Assembly: GCA_008508345.1 (NCBI GenBank) | Contig: QNGE01003009.1 | Span: 1 to 64,000, forward strand | Length of the DNA stretch: 64,000 nucleotides | Source: Paragonimus westermani | Lineage: Eukaryota > Platyhelminthes > Trematoda > Plagiorchiida > Troglotrematidae | Direction of reading: 5' to 3' | Part shown: one piece after another, positions 25,005 to 37,390 of the stretch | Position numbering within the stretch: position 1 is the first letter of the stretch | Layout of the letters: each line of letters starts with the position of its first letter | The notes under the pieces: generated by a model | Databases searched by the model: none | What the model saw: the letters and a program-made list of their open reading frames with translations, nothing else | What the model was told of the DNA's origin: nothing | Translations under genes and position numbers: made by a program

Positions 25005-28000
25005 GTAAGTCTCTAATTTTAAACTGCAGTCTGCATAATATTCACAGGGCTGACACAAGAGAACTGAGTGAACTCTCGTACTGCAACATTTTTATATGCA
25101 TATGTGTTGGTAGATGGAAATATCATGTTTTTAATTTTTTTTAAATTTGCAAAATATTCCGGTCTTTTCACGTTAGTCATGTAGATATAGTCAACTAATG
25201 ATATTCATCGTTTTTTATTCGCCTCTGAAAATGTGAAAAATGAATATTTTGAGAAGACGTAATTTTCGAGAGAAACTGTCACTTATAATGTGAAATTTCA
25301 ATACCTACGGAAACAAAAATGTCTTGTGAACGAAGGTGGTAACCACTGATGAAGAAACTTATACCTCTCATCAATCGCACAATTTTTACTCGTAATTTTT
25401 AAATATTTGTTCAGTCAAGGAATATAATAAGAACACAGATTGCAATTTGGATTTATTTTACACACACACACAGTCATGGGACTACAAGCACTGGAATGAA
25501 AAATATGTGTCATCCGAATAGTTTACAGCCGACTGAGCAGATTGCCTACTGACAATCGGTAGATCGTCATGGCAAAATCAACAGAAAATCTAGTCCATTG
25601 TTTTCGGTGTTCAACAGACCGCGTAGTAAAAATTATTTCCTCGGTTGCTTTTATAATTTGTTACAGGTCAGTATGGGAATGCTGGTATACACTTGGAATC
25701 CGCCATTTCAATCTAAATAATGAACATTTAGTGATGGACCTGTGATGCGCTAACTTATATCTGACTGGACTACAACAGTTATGTCAAGTTTCATAAATGA
25801 CGACAAACTGCAACCGACGACAATGCATCTGCAACAACATACCTACAAATATGTGTGAAACGTATGCTTAGAACGTAACTATCGAGTAATTATGTTGTCC
25901 ACTAGACTCGAGCGAAGTCATTCGTATATGTGGCCTGATAAAAAAGCTTAAAATCACATAATGCTGTTTTTACTTAAGTCGCAGAACCATTTCTTACTGC
26001 AAGCTAAAATTCATTCACTCACAATAGCCTTCGGCAATTCATATATGAGTACGTATGTAATTCTGTGCCTACTACTAAACCGAACCACGTGACCTCATTT
26101 TTCAAGCTTAATGATAGCAACTAACACTCCTTTTGAGATCCATGATGGACTATCATAAAATCGACTGTCAACCCTTCACACCAAATACCTTAGTCATCGT
26201 CTGTGGCAAAGACGCATTCTCGTTCTCACTGTATCCAGCAGTTCAGATATTTACGTAGATTACACTCTGACAAAACAATACCTGAGGTCAGTCTTTGACA
26301 TTTACGTTCTTAAAAAATACAACAGGATGTTGCCAATCCCTATAAAACATTCTTTCATAAATATTTTGATCAATATAATGTCACGTTGTCCTAGTTAAAC
26401 CAGCACGGAATTTAAACCGAATAACAATGTAGTGAGAACCAGCGATGGTACCCACATTGATATTCAGTAGTAAGGCGTGAGCATGTAATTACGAAGTGAA
26501 GTAACAGCGGGAAAACACCAGAGGAAACAGTGAAGTGCAGTTCGGTATGACATGGTTCTCTTTATAAAAAGGTACTGAGCACTGGCGACGGTTGTAACCG
26601 CAACGTCATATGATGAATGTCATATGTAAACGAGTGTTTTGTTTGTTTTTGCTATTGCTGTTGTTGAAACATACAACAAATGTGTTGAGTTGCTGAATAT
26701 GTAATCCCTGTGGCATCCGCCATTTTGCCATAAAACGCTAGAATCCCAGTTTGTAAATTGAAGTAAGCAACATGCGGTTACTCATATGGGAAGTATGTCA
26801 GCAATGTGCTTGCTGTTTATGCTGTTTATGCATATCACTTCATTCACAACAGCAAATCCGTTCAAATGTCCTGCGCCAAAAATTTTATTTAAAAATGTTC
26901 AGGTATCAGTGTATTGATCAATTGCTTCTTTTTGTTCTAGCTTCGGTTATTGCCGGATTTACTGTTCTGGATTGTTTTTAGTGATATTATTCGAGATTTT
27001 AAGCTCACAAACGAGTTTCATGATTATATGTTTGAATAAGGTGATATATTGAAACGATTTAATGAAGTTTTGACCAGAACAGTTAGGACAGTGGCAAAAT
27101 GTGGATAAAATTTAAAAATGTCATATGTTTATCAATCTCGTTGATATTTATACTTCAATAAATAGGCACTAAGCCACGGAGTTTTTACTTCATTCAAATT
27201 GGATAACGTTTGAAACTGACTGCAACTATCACAGTCCAGTAGAATTTTTGTCCAACTCAAAAGCCTACAAATTAAGATTTCACTACTGTCAGTGCACGTC
27301 AATAGTGGATAGTCTTGTCACGACCGGAATCAGAACTTCAGCCAGGTTTTCTGAAGCAACTTTGTTGAGTTATTTTTTACTAACCTCACATTACGTACGA
27401 TTGAACCGTCATATGCAAACACTCAGTCACAGTCACTTGTGAGCGTTGTTTTGACATTTTGGTTGCCTGGAGAGAGGAAACAGTGCCTCACCTTTGTAAC
27501 ACTGGGTATTCTTTGTCTCGTTTATCACGGCGAAGAGATAAAGATTTCAGAATGCAGAAGTTTTGTTCATTTTCATCCTCCGTTTATATACTTCTGCTAT
27601 ATAGGTTTCGAAGCATAGCAACCATCACACTAAAACAAACGAATGTCATATCAGTACGTATCCCGACGGTTTAAACGGTTTCCGTTCTGCGGCAAACAGA
27701 GTGATAGCGCCATCACCTTCTACCAACTGTGACTCGGTGTGATGTTCGAACGAAAAAACTACGAGGAGCGCAAGTATTTTGGAGTCGCTATTGTTCAATA
27801 GTATCATAAACTAAGCAACAAGATGAAAAACATGACCCGTTGCGACTAAACACTTCGTGACCTAGGATGCCGGAAATTCGCGTTACTGTTGACACATAGA
27901 CCGGCGTTGAGGCACTGACAGCACCAGTCACTTTGTGATGCGATACGCTCGTCTGTGTAGCAAGTTTCATTCCGTTCTCTCATCATAACCACAGACGTAC

Positions 28001-31000
28001 GGTAGATAAAATGGGGCAGAATATTACTTAGAAAGACAGCATGTATTATATATAAATGACTGGTGAAACAGACGAAATGTTTGCATCTTGCATTCTTGTC
28101 TTCTTGATCAATAATCGTCCTGTTAGCTCCAATCGATTAACCCACGACTAGGCCTTCTCATCTAATTGCTATTGATGAGTTCATTACTTTGTTGATTGCT
28201 GGTGAGCAGCAGGGTATGTTGGTTCATATCAAGTGAACAAGTGACCGCGTATCCCACTCCTACAACCGATTTACGGAAACCACCTTGTTCCATCTCAAAG
28301 CTAGTGGCCAAACACTTGTTCAGTTTCATACAGCTCCTTTGTATCCATTGGTAGTGTGTTTGTAATAAACACATTTGATCCCAAAAACATTTTTCATCAA
28401 ATGCATCACGATCCATTTCACACAACCCATACTTTTTGTTATCTGATATATCTTTCTCAAGTTGACAAAACGGCTGCTTCCTAAGTTTACACACAAGGTG
28501 TCTGTTGTCTCATCATTGTTATAACACACAGGTTACTGTTGATGCTTACTTTGATGATTCCCCGTTTCGATTTCGTTGGCTTACGTTTGTTTTTCACTTC
28601 CATTATTCGGCGCTCCCATGTGCCTGCTGACAATACCAGAAGAAAACCAGGGAATAATTCATTTACTTGGTTAAGTTACATTTTATCTTAGTTTGAAATG
28701 AGTTGTGCTGGGCTTCCTAAGGTAGGCTGGTGAGCACTTAAGACCTACCGCATGGCAAGATTGTACTGGGTATGACCACAAGAATAAAGTGTGGAAATTG
28801 TAGGCTTCTGGTGTAACTATATATTTCAGCTGGCAGAGAGCATAACGTATCTGGACACGCTGTTTTATTCGAAGGCTGTGGTTTACTCACAGTCTAAAGT
28901 TTTCTCTACCGGATTTTCCTTGAATAAGGATACCAACTGGGCGCTAATTCAAACATGAGCATTCACGCTTCCTCACCTCTGAAAAGCCTCCTTTGACAAA
29001 CCACTGACTTTCTGAATTACAGAACAAAAAAGTTTATTTTGACACTGCATTCTACGCTAATCATTTTGCAAGTTTTCGGAATTCAACAATGAGTAAGAAA
29101 CTGAAGGTTGCACTTAAACTTGGCCGATAGATTTTGTGTGTGTATTAGTACTGGATAGTACGGACGTGATTGGTGTTTACTAACTGTCATGCATACTCGC
29201 AAGCAGCTTCTCATTTAGAGAGGCCATTAATTCATTGCATTTTCAAACAAAATGTCAGATTCAATTTTCCTTTCACGCAGAGCTCATTTAAACACATACT
29301 TTTCTTGCACCATAATTGAAATTATGATCCACATTCGCAAATTAGTTGTTCGCCGTACTATGCGGACCGAATATTCACAATTATGCACACATCCGCATGA
29401 GTTTGAATCTAAAAGTGTGAATGTTGTTTGTTATGAACATAACATATATAGATGAGGTTCTCACACGCAACATTTCTCCAGTTTATTGTCCACTGGGCTG
29501 GTGTTGTTACAAAATCCACTCCAAAAATACGCAACTGTTACTCGTATTTGAATGCGCTTGCCGTTTTGTGGTTCATATTAGACTTCCGGAACGTAGGTTT
29601 CTTTTGAGTAGAAGAGTTAAGAAAAAACGCAGCAGGTCTTTGATTGTACCGTCAAGAAAAATTCTAAACATTAGCAGAACCATTAAATACTGCGCATGAA
29701 TTTGACAACGTTTGTAAAGTTCGTTTATATCGGCGTCGATTGTTAGGCTAAATGTTAAACACGGCAAGCCGACGCATTGTTAACTTACTCCTCGGGAAAT
29801 AGTTTTCTGATTTAAACATTTCTGACAGATAGACTTGTAACCCGTTCTATCTGTAATTGATAACATTGATGTTTAGTGTTTCACCACACACTGCTAAAGG
29901 TCTGTTTACGCAACGTCACTGAGTTATCGTTTATAATTATCTGATTCTTAGTTTCCGTTAATCCACCACCTCATCTTTCTAGTGGGTAAATTGTAAAAAT
30001 ATCGGTTGAAATCTGGTAAGACTACGACAAAGTGAATAACAATGTATACGCAACCAAATTTGCAGAACCTGATGATAGTTGTTTATCCAACTTAAAAAAA
30101 CGCTTTCCAGTACGACCGTTTAACAAACAACTATTCGTCGTAATGTCTGCTTCGTTATGTCACTATACAAAGACTATCATGTTTGTTCTAGCCGCCTTAT
30201 TCCTGTTAGCCAAAGCAGACATTCGAGCGCCCTAAAAAGGTTTTTGAAATACATTTTCGGAGAAAAACTCCGAAGTGCAGGATTTTCACTTAGTTAAAGA
30301 CTAGGCAAACCATTGTCATCTTCTTGACGTTGACGACGAATAGGATAAGTGCAAACGTACCAACGAAAAATCTGTCTGCACGAGTGCAGGAAAAATATCT
30401 CTGAAATGTTGTCCCGCTTGGCACTGAAACTGTAGGCGACCACCGGTAGAGCGCTCATGAGCAAAACTGCAGACTGGTTTTTAACTACAAGCTTTCCTCA
30501 CTAGTTATTCTTAACAGTATTATGTTGGCTTCCTTGCAAGTGCTATTCTGTCAACCGCACATAACATGTCAATGCACACTAATTGCCCAACTCTCCAGAT
30601 TACTGCAGTAACATTGCACTTGTCTAACAAAAGTACAATATTCTTCAGATGGAAGCAAGTCAACAGTAACGATTTAGGTTAAGGGAATATAAAACTTCTT
30701 CTTGCAAGGAGGAACAGTGACAGACGAGGTTACGCAAAATGAACCACTGACATTGGTCGCAACATACACACACAAATTCAAGTCACTTGGGTAGGGCAGT
30801 TGATAATGGGATGCGGTGTTCAGCCACATTTCAAGGTTAAGCAAAATCAATCGACTATCGTCCGTAAAAGTACATATCCCAAGTACAAACAGTGAATTTG
30901 GAACCCACGCTTACCTCACCTACATTTAGGTGGATTATTTGCGAACAACAATTAACAATTGTTCTGAGGAGATAGAAAAAACCTGGTGACTAGATTAATG

Positions 31001-33646
31001 TCAAACAAAAAAGAAATATCATTTCAACACATTTCATCTCTTAAGATTGTATCAAATCGATGGGACGAAAAATCTTGATAGTCCATTTAAAAAATGATAG
31101 ATTCAGTGAAATTATATCGGCGTACTTCTAACCCAAATGAAGATACACTTAAAGTAAAACATACCATAATCGTAAGGGTGAACTGCATCTTGGTAAATTC
31201 TGTCGCAGATTATTGGGTTACTTTCGATGACGATAACTGTAATAGACATAGAATGACTCATTATTAAGTTATTGAACTGATATGGCAAGGTGATTTTCCC
31301 GTATTACGCCAGTGAGTTACAAGCAAAACGTCATTGACTAATCAAAATTGTCGAACCACTTAAGTCATATTCAAGTTACATTTAGCTCACAGCTGGCAAA
31401 TCAGATTGTTAGAAAACATTACCAACTTTTATTAGGCGTGATTTTCTTTGAGGGTAGAGACTTGGATTGTCGAAGATTTCGGCGTTGTTTAGCTTGAATA
31501 ATCTTTTATCACCGTGCTTTATCGATTGGCCGCACTAAAATAACGGGGTTTAAAGTTTAGCGTTTATTCAGCTTTTGGATTCGCAGTTGTTTGGTTTCTG
31601 AGCATGTGTTGTTTTGCTTTGTACTTGCCTTATCTTGACCCAGCCGTACATTCAGTTACGCAACTTCTAACTCATTTCCGAGCTTCACGAATTGCCCTGA
31701 TTTGCTTAACGCTGATCAGTGGTTAAATGATTTATTGATCAACATGTTTAATGTTCGGTGGACGGTTGCTGCGCAAGTTACGCCTATTTCCTTTATATAA
31801 CTAACTCAATACTCGGCAGACGTGGTAGTATGATGCCGTCTTCTTGATTTTCGTAGTATCTGCAGAACGTTAGATCAGTATACGTTATCACAACCATATC
31901 TCAGCCTGTCCCAGGAATGTTTTTAAGACCTCACTAGTACAGCACTCTAGATGACTGTAACTAGCCCAGCACTCGAGACAACTACATGGTTCGGTGGTAT
32001 GCAAGATTTATCCGGCCAATTCATCTCGCCTAATAAAGAACAAATAAATATCGATACATCCTCAGTATAGTAGGTTAATGGTATTATGTTGTGCATGTCT
32101 AGCAACATCGATCAAACCAACCCTTCAAAATGGCGAACGGGAATAACGGCGTTTCAAAAGCCACCAGCTAACGATATACTCAATAGAATGTCTGGATTTT
32201 GTTTGCAGTCATTTTATTAGCGGAAGGCTAGTATAATCCTGTGAATCACTCGTCATACTAACATTCCACGTTTGCTAAGTGTGATTTCAACATACTCTTG
32301 GGTAACGCCATGTTATCGTTAGCCAAAAAAATCGGCACTCTTTTTTGTCAGTCGCTTGAAGTGTTTACTAACCGCCTTCATTCTGTAGATGCGCTTGTCT
32401 CTCAGTGTACTACCGATTTTTTTTCAACTCTGTAGCTACATTCGTCGAACTTTGAGTACAAGTGTATTTTTATTTTGGGCCGCTAGGTGAGGCATTTTCG
32501 TCTTATGAGTGAACACTACTTTGCCGTTTATTACTGGACCCAGTCACTTCGAATCCAGTAATAAATTTGTCAACGGGCCTCTCTTTTATATTTTCTGAAG
32601 TGCACAGGAGGTGCCTACCAAATATATATATGGGTTATCATCGGTACTAACATCTAGTCCAACTTCTGTCCACTGAGGTTCAGATATCCCTTATCACACA
32701 CGTTGTTTTTATGGTATACACAAAACAAGTGGGAAGGTGATGAAGTAGATAATCAGTAATTAACCCGCTAAGTTAATTTTCGTTTCCTACTGCACCCTGC
32801 TACACTTCAGTCTGATGATTTCTCAACGGCCTCGATGCTGGACGTTTACTTTAACCGTTATATCCACCGAATCAAAGTATTGTATTTGTGCGAAGATGAC
32901 ACACCGGAAACTGGCTTGTTTGCCACGTTTTGACTCTTGGCAAATAAACGTACGCTTTTGCTCGTGGACCGAATGAGAGAGTCGTTCGTCGATTTTTTCG
33001 CTTTTTAAACAGTTGCCATCTGGTTCTCTGTAGAGAAATAATGAAATCTAGGTTATCGCTTAGTTTTTTCATTCATTCGTATGAATTGGTTGTTCTCAAT
33101 TGGCAACAGATAGTTGTCAGTGGTGTCTGTTTTGCAATCGAACTGAGGTTCATACATTTTTCTTTATCTGCGTGTACCGTCGTCATGATGTACCAACTTC
33201 CGTGTATTATTTGGCATCCAGTTGAAACCTATGGCCTCACATAAGTCAGAGGAATCTCTCCAAATTGATGCAACCGATACAACTTACAGTTGAGAACTCA
33301 TCAAACCGAGATGCATATAAGTCCAGTGAGGGTCACTGGAACATTGCTTTCCTCAACTCTGAAGTACGATGACAGTAGATAAAAAAATTCTATGTGAAAC
33401 TGGTGTGAGACATCATTTTTACTGCCCAATATTGTTATTCATGGATTTGTTTACAGGGAACTCTCAAACTCATTTGTACTCGTATTCGAGTGCCAAACAG
33501 AGATGACCTTGATTCAAAAAATACAGTTCTCATTTCCTGACTTAGTAGGCCGAAAATTGATTGTCTTTTTTCAATCACATTGCGTTGCGGTAAAAACCGA
33601 TTTGTAACATCTATCACCTACTTTTTTCATTGTATTCCAAATCAAG
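25005..33646 (+). other. 8.6-kb intron of the nardilysin-like gene
   Basis: Between the HFLEH exon and the next exon. AT-rich sequence with a short CA run near 25460. Open frames on both strands (for example 28162-28529 minus, in two overlapping frames, and 29252-29699 plus) have no recognisable domains. No transposon was identified despite the length. Confidence 0.7.
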
Positions 33647-33874
33647 TGCTTTTCATGGGTAGCGAAAAGTACCCTGGTGAGAATGATTTTTCTTCCCACG
33701 TGAGCACTTGTGGAGGCATGATGAACGCTTGGACTGCCCAAGAGCGTTCCATGTTCTACTTTCAGGTGAAAACGGAACACTTCTTAGAATGCCTGGACCG
33801 GTTTGCGCAATTTTTTATTGCTCCGCTGATGAGAAACAGCAGTGTGGATCGGGAGCTTGAGGCCGTCAACAGCG
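33647..33874 (+). CDS. NRDC-like: Nardilysin-like M16 peptidase, exon following the zinc motif
   Basis: A 228-bp exon with acceptor atcaag and donor gtgagt. Its first two bases complete the Met codon split from the previous exon. It encodes LFMGSEKYPGENDF, then STCGGMMNAWTAQERS, FYFQV, RFAQFFIAPLM and DRELEAVNS. These are the core helix and strand blocks of the M16 catalytic domain (family FMGSxKYPxENxF, GGxxNAxT, RFAQFFxxPL, DREVxAVxSE). The exon ends with the G of the next codon; the following exon supplies AG, making the Glu that lies 77 residues after HFLEH, the expected third zinc ligand. No stop, no frame shift. Confidence 0.95.
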
Positions 33875-36259
33875 GTGAGTGTTCTGAATGCTGGTTTTAT
33901 AGTCCTAGAATGCCAGAAGATATGATAACTTACAAAAAGCCATTTTAACTGCCTAGCCTAGTGATCCATAGAAAATAACGCAGTTTAATATATACAGAAG
34001 TAAAGTCATGAACGCATACCATCAAAATTTTACTGCCTATTACCTTGGCGGCACCAAACTGCCCTTGTTAGCATGCAGAATATACCCAAGGACCAGTAGC
34101 AGACAGTCTGAGCCAGTCTGCTAGTTGTCCCACCATGACCGAGACAGTAAAAACAACCCTGAACCTTCTGAAAAGAATTTACGGATTTGTCCATTATGAA
34201 GTTTATCCGATTTTACTCGCCTCCATAATTCGCCAACATCTGGAAACAAACATGCAGACCTGTCGTCTTTCTCAAGAACGATATGGCACTTGTTGAAAGT
34301 ATTCACAGACGACCCATTGTGAGAATTATGCGGCTCTCCTCCTATCTCAAAACTACTGCACACCTCTGGTCCTCCACGGGCACATCTCCCACCAGATAAG
34401 GATGGGTGTTTAAGAGATCACGCTGAGACTGATTAGTGGGGCAGGAAGGCTATTTTGTGGGTAGAACTGTCTAACAATTGGCACCTGTTCATATCGGAAC
34501 GCACTGCCAAACTTTGGGATCATGGCTACATTAGTTGCGATATATAAATGTTACTCAGCCGGTTCGTACACGGGAGACAACTGGTACTAAACGTTTCCTC
34601 AACGCTGTACTAGCTCATTCTTACAGATCATCAACGCAGCATGTTTAACTAAGTGTTGTTTGAGTGAAGTTCAATGTCCGTTGCCGGAATATTTGTAGCC
34701 AGCAACCGTATCCAATGTGCCTTCTATCGAGTTCGGTTCACATTTACCTCATACCTAATGACGGTCCAAAGCAACCTTCTACCGATAAGCACAGGAATGC
34801 ACCTGCAAAGTTGTTTTTCCCTCGTGTAACAACCTACAAATCTACGAAAAAATTGCGGGATTGTAAAGGAGCTCATTTTGTTCTGTGATCAAGTGTTGGA
34901 TTCTGTATATATACCTCGGACCATGCTGTGGATCACTTGACTTCTGCCACCATCTTGCATTAGGTGACGTTTAGTTGCCATTAAAAAGTATCTGAAGCGG
35001 CTTATACTGTTAATGTACCAAGTGTTTTTCTAAAAACTGGAGAGCAATGTTTATCTCAGTTCACACCGAATAACATTCTGGAGGATAGAAAGTTTTACAA
35101 ATAACTAATTAATCCAGGAGATTTGGGAAGAATGCGAAAATCATCAGAGTTTAGGGAGGTCTTGATTTAATAACTATCGCACTTAATAAGCTGCCTCCTG
35201 TGTGATGCGTCAATTCTTTATTTACCCAGAACATTATCTGAATTTGATTCATTCAATGGTATCATAATGGTGTGAAACAGCCGCAGTGTTGACGACAGCG
35301 GCTTTTGTCAGTTAATTATTAGGCTCTTCCGTAAGAAGTCTTTTGTTAACTAAACCGTCTTGCAAATTCAATAAGTTTTTAAGTTGACCATTTTAAATTG
35401 CACGCTAGTCCCGTTATTACTGATGCCTTGCTTTTGTAAGTAAGATTTCATTGCCGCCTTTCAAACTGGGATCAGTTGATATAGATTTCTATTCCCCCTC
35501 GAAAACAGAAATTTAACATGTACGACATCATCACTGTGCCTCGTAAATTTGGAGATTCAAGCATTCGCTACGGGGTTTCATTTAGATGCCATCCGTTCTT
35601 CTGCAAGGCACCCGAATGAAAATAGTTTTTCCTAGTTTTAAAAGAAGCCTCTGTGCTAGACAATATCACGCTCAGAGTACATTAAGTACACATATGTCTG
35701 GAGTCAGAATTTCTTTTCCCTATGCTAGCTTATCAAGAATCCCCAAAAATTCGTACCAAAAGCAAGTTAGTCCATTTCGAATTCAGACAAACCCATGCGC
35801 AATATCATTGAGAGATAGAAGAACAGAATGGTAAGAAAGAATCCAGAGAACGCAATTTTCTATCCGGTCACCTTAGATGGATTTGTGATGACGCGCGGCT
35901 CAGTCAGTACTTGCTTTTGTGTTGGCAGTTTGCAAGAAGCTCAACTTAAGCCTTGTAGAACTACACACTGTTTCATGCTGAGTAGAAACTTGAGTATAAC
36001 CGCGGAAAAAATTATGAAAATAGGTTTTCCTCTATAAAATAAACCGCGAACAATGTTCATGTATTCATCCGTGTTTCGTTAATTGTCAAAACATCCATAT
36101 GACCGGCAGGTTCTTTGGCTTCGTTGCAGTTGCGATTCAAATAACCGTGTCGTGTAATTGTCGCGATATAGTCGGGCTACTTAATGATTGGTAGTAGTCA
36201 TACTCTGATCAGCTGTACAAAATGTGAAATTTGAAACACTGGGTTCCCTTCAATAACTT
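33875..36259 (+). other. Intron sequence, no gene recognised
   Basis: Left part of the 3.5-kb intron between the exons at 33874 and 37391. Open frames at 34121-34363 (minus), 34664-34888, 35586-35834 and 35828-36037 show no motif and no matching splice phase. Confidence 0.5.
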
Positions 36260-36430
36260 CATCAGCGCAGAAAGAAGACATATGTTGCGATGTGCTAACA
36301 TTTCGTTTACTCTCATCAGTCGCAAACGTAAAACATGCAAGTTATATATGACAGACAATTAGGGATAGACAGGGTATGGACACGCATACAATCACACCAC
36401 GTATTATGTCATCACCACCACGGCAACCCT
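36260..36430 (-). repeat. Left inverted repeat of the Penelope-like unit
   Basis: Begins catcagcgcag and ends ggcaaccct. It is the reverse complement of 37134-37304 with about five differences (for example aggga against agaga near 36363, and three within 36400-36414). It contains the presumed start codon of the internal frame at 36376. A single undetermined base (n) stands directly after it at 36431. Confidence 0.9.
36285..36325 (-). ncRNA. Hammerhead-ribozyme-like core (minus strand, left arm)
   Basis: Mirror copy of the motif in the right arm (37239-37279), because the arms are inverted repeats. Read on the minus strand it gives TTGCGA, CTGATGA, GAAA and TCGCAA in the order needed for a type I hammerhead. 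The same reservations apply as for the right-arm copy: a minimal helix II and an ambiguous cleavage register. Confidence 0.4.
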
Positions 36431-37152
36431 NCAGTTTTGCCCAGATAGCATACAAGCGGGGTTTGATCAGAACTCTATTTCATAGGGTCAGTCGTATTTG
36501 CACTCCTGATAAGCTGCAAAATAAACAGGACATGCTGAGGAAAACGTTGCTGGCAAACGGATATCCTGAAAAGTTCAGAGATATTTACAAGGCGACCAAA
36601 TGCAAGGGACCAGTGCAAACAGCTCAAAATGAAGATATATTTTTATTTTTGCAATTCAAAGGCGATCATCTGGCAAATGACATCAAGCACAAACTGAAGT
36701 GTGCCCTAAACCGTACGTATACTGCTGCCCAATTACGCTTGGTTCAAACCACCAAAGGACTCGTTCTACACAATCGGGAACGCAGTCGGTCTGGCCATTC
36801 TGTCTCCCACGTTGTTTATCAGTTCATTTGCAGTTGCGGTGACGTTCACATTGACAGAACAGACCGACGGCTATCTCAGCGTGTGGCCGAACACGTCCCA
36901 AACTAGTTAAAACAACGCATGACACAACAACTGGAAACTGGTGAATCGGTTACTCGAATCCCCGCACCATCGATTGCCAGACACCTCATGATAAAAGGTC
37001 ACCAGGTGGTCCCACTCAACTCTTTCAGAATATTACGTCAGCAGAACCCGAAGCTACTGGCCTTCAGCGAGGCCATGCTGGTTAGAGCTCACCAGCCGGC
37101 GCTATGTGCACAAAAGTGGATGAAGCAACCTATAAGGTTGCCGTGGTGGTGA
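36376..37152 (+). pseudogene. Penelope-like ORF with GIY-YIG domain, one in-frame stop
   Basis: A 258-codon frame broken only by TAG at 36904-36906. The first part has AYKRGLIRTLFHRVSRICT and LLANGYPEKF, then LFLQFKGDHLANDIKHKLK and AAQLRLVQTTKGL, the segment that links the polymerase to the endonuclease in Penelope-like proteins. The GIY-YIG part follows: VVYQFICSCGDVHID, RTDRRLSQRVAEHV, and after the stop SIARHLMIKGHQV, LLAFSEAMLV and HQPALCAQKW. The usual YIG is HID here; the RxxRLxxR-type Arg and the late Glu (in SEAML) remain. At the stop the family usually has Trp, so a single TGG to TAG change is likely. The start codon lies in the left repeat and the TGA stop in the right one. Confidence 0.8.
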
Positions 37153-37304
37153 TTACATAACAAGTGGTGTGATTGTATGCGTGTCCATACCCTGTCTATC
37201 TCTAATTGTCTGTCATATATAACTTGCATGTTTTACGTTTGCGACTGATGAGAGTAAACGAAATGTTAGCACATCGCAACATATGTCTTCTTTCTGCGCT
37301 GATG
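37134..37304 (+). repeat. Right inverted repeat of the Penelope-like unit
   Basis: Mate of 36260-36430. It begins aaggttgccgtgg and ends gcgctgatg. It includes the stop codon of the internal frame (37150-37152) and the hammerhead-like core. Its outer end is 86 bp from the next nardilysin exon. Confidence 0.9.
37239..37279 (+). ncRNA. Hammerhead-ribozyme-like core (plus strand, right arm)
   Basis: In order: TTGCGA (helix I, 5' strand), CTGATGA, a G/C pair closing AGTAAA, GAAA, TGT-TAGC-ACA (a possible helix III), then TCGCAA (helix I, 3' strand). Two registers compete. With TTGCGA/TCGCAA fully paired, the cleavage triplet is ACA, breaking the NUH rule. With helix III extended as A-U, U-A, G-C, U-A, the triplet is AUC, which is allowed, but helix I is then separated from CTGATGA by two bases. 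Helix II is only one pair. Hammerheads in terminal repeats are established for Penelope-like elements. Activity is unproven. Confidence 0.45.
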
Positions 37305-37390
37305 TATAAACTGCGGCGATTACCGTGGGCAGGAAATTGTTGGTTGACATTGCACAATAGTAACTAATGTTCCTTATAAAATCTTTGTAG

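Larger units (their letters stand above)
36260..37304 (+). mobile_element. Compact Penelope-like GIY-YIG element with 171-bp inverted repeats
   Basis: A 1,045-bp unit whose two ends are reverse complements over 171 bp (36260-36430 and 37134-37304), with about five mismatches by my count. The flanks outside the arms are unrelated, so the boundaries are sharp. Inside is one frame (36376-37152) resembling the C-terminal part of Penelope-like element polyproteins with a GIY-YIG endonuclease domain. No reverse transcriptase is present. Each arm carries a hammerhead-ribozyme-like core. Penelope-like elements are known for inverted or direct terminal repeats (pLTRs) containing hammerhead motifs, so this is either an internally deleted or 5'-rearranged copy or a small GIY-YIG-only relative. 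It sits in an intron, sense with the host gene. No target-site duplication was recognised. Confidence 0.8.

Noticed and set aside
25460..25475. Short CA microsatellite; also AT runs near 32622, 49770 and 57745
   Set aside because: Only a few repeat units each; not notable.
28162..28529. Two overlapping minus-strand open frames of 110 and 67 codons
   Set aside because: No domain recognised and located in a large intron. Two frames open over the same bases points to chance.
30032..30235. 67-codon frame ending in a signal-peptide-like stretch (MFVLAALFLLAKADIRAP)
   Set aside because: The stop follows directly, there is no splice donor, and nothing follows the would-be signal peptide.
35586..35834. 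82-codon open frame followed by gtaaga
   Set aside because: Considered as a missing nardilysin exon, but the exons at 37391 and 39309 account for the gap and the sequence has no family motif.
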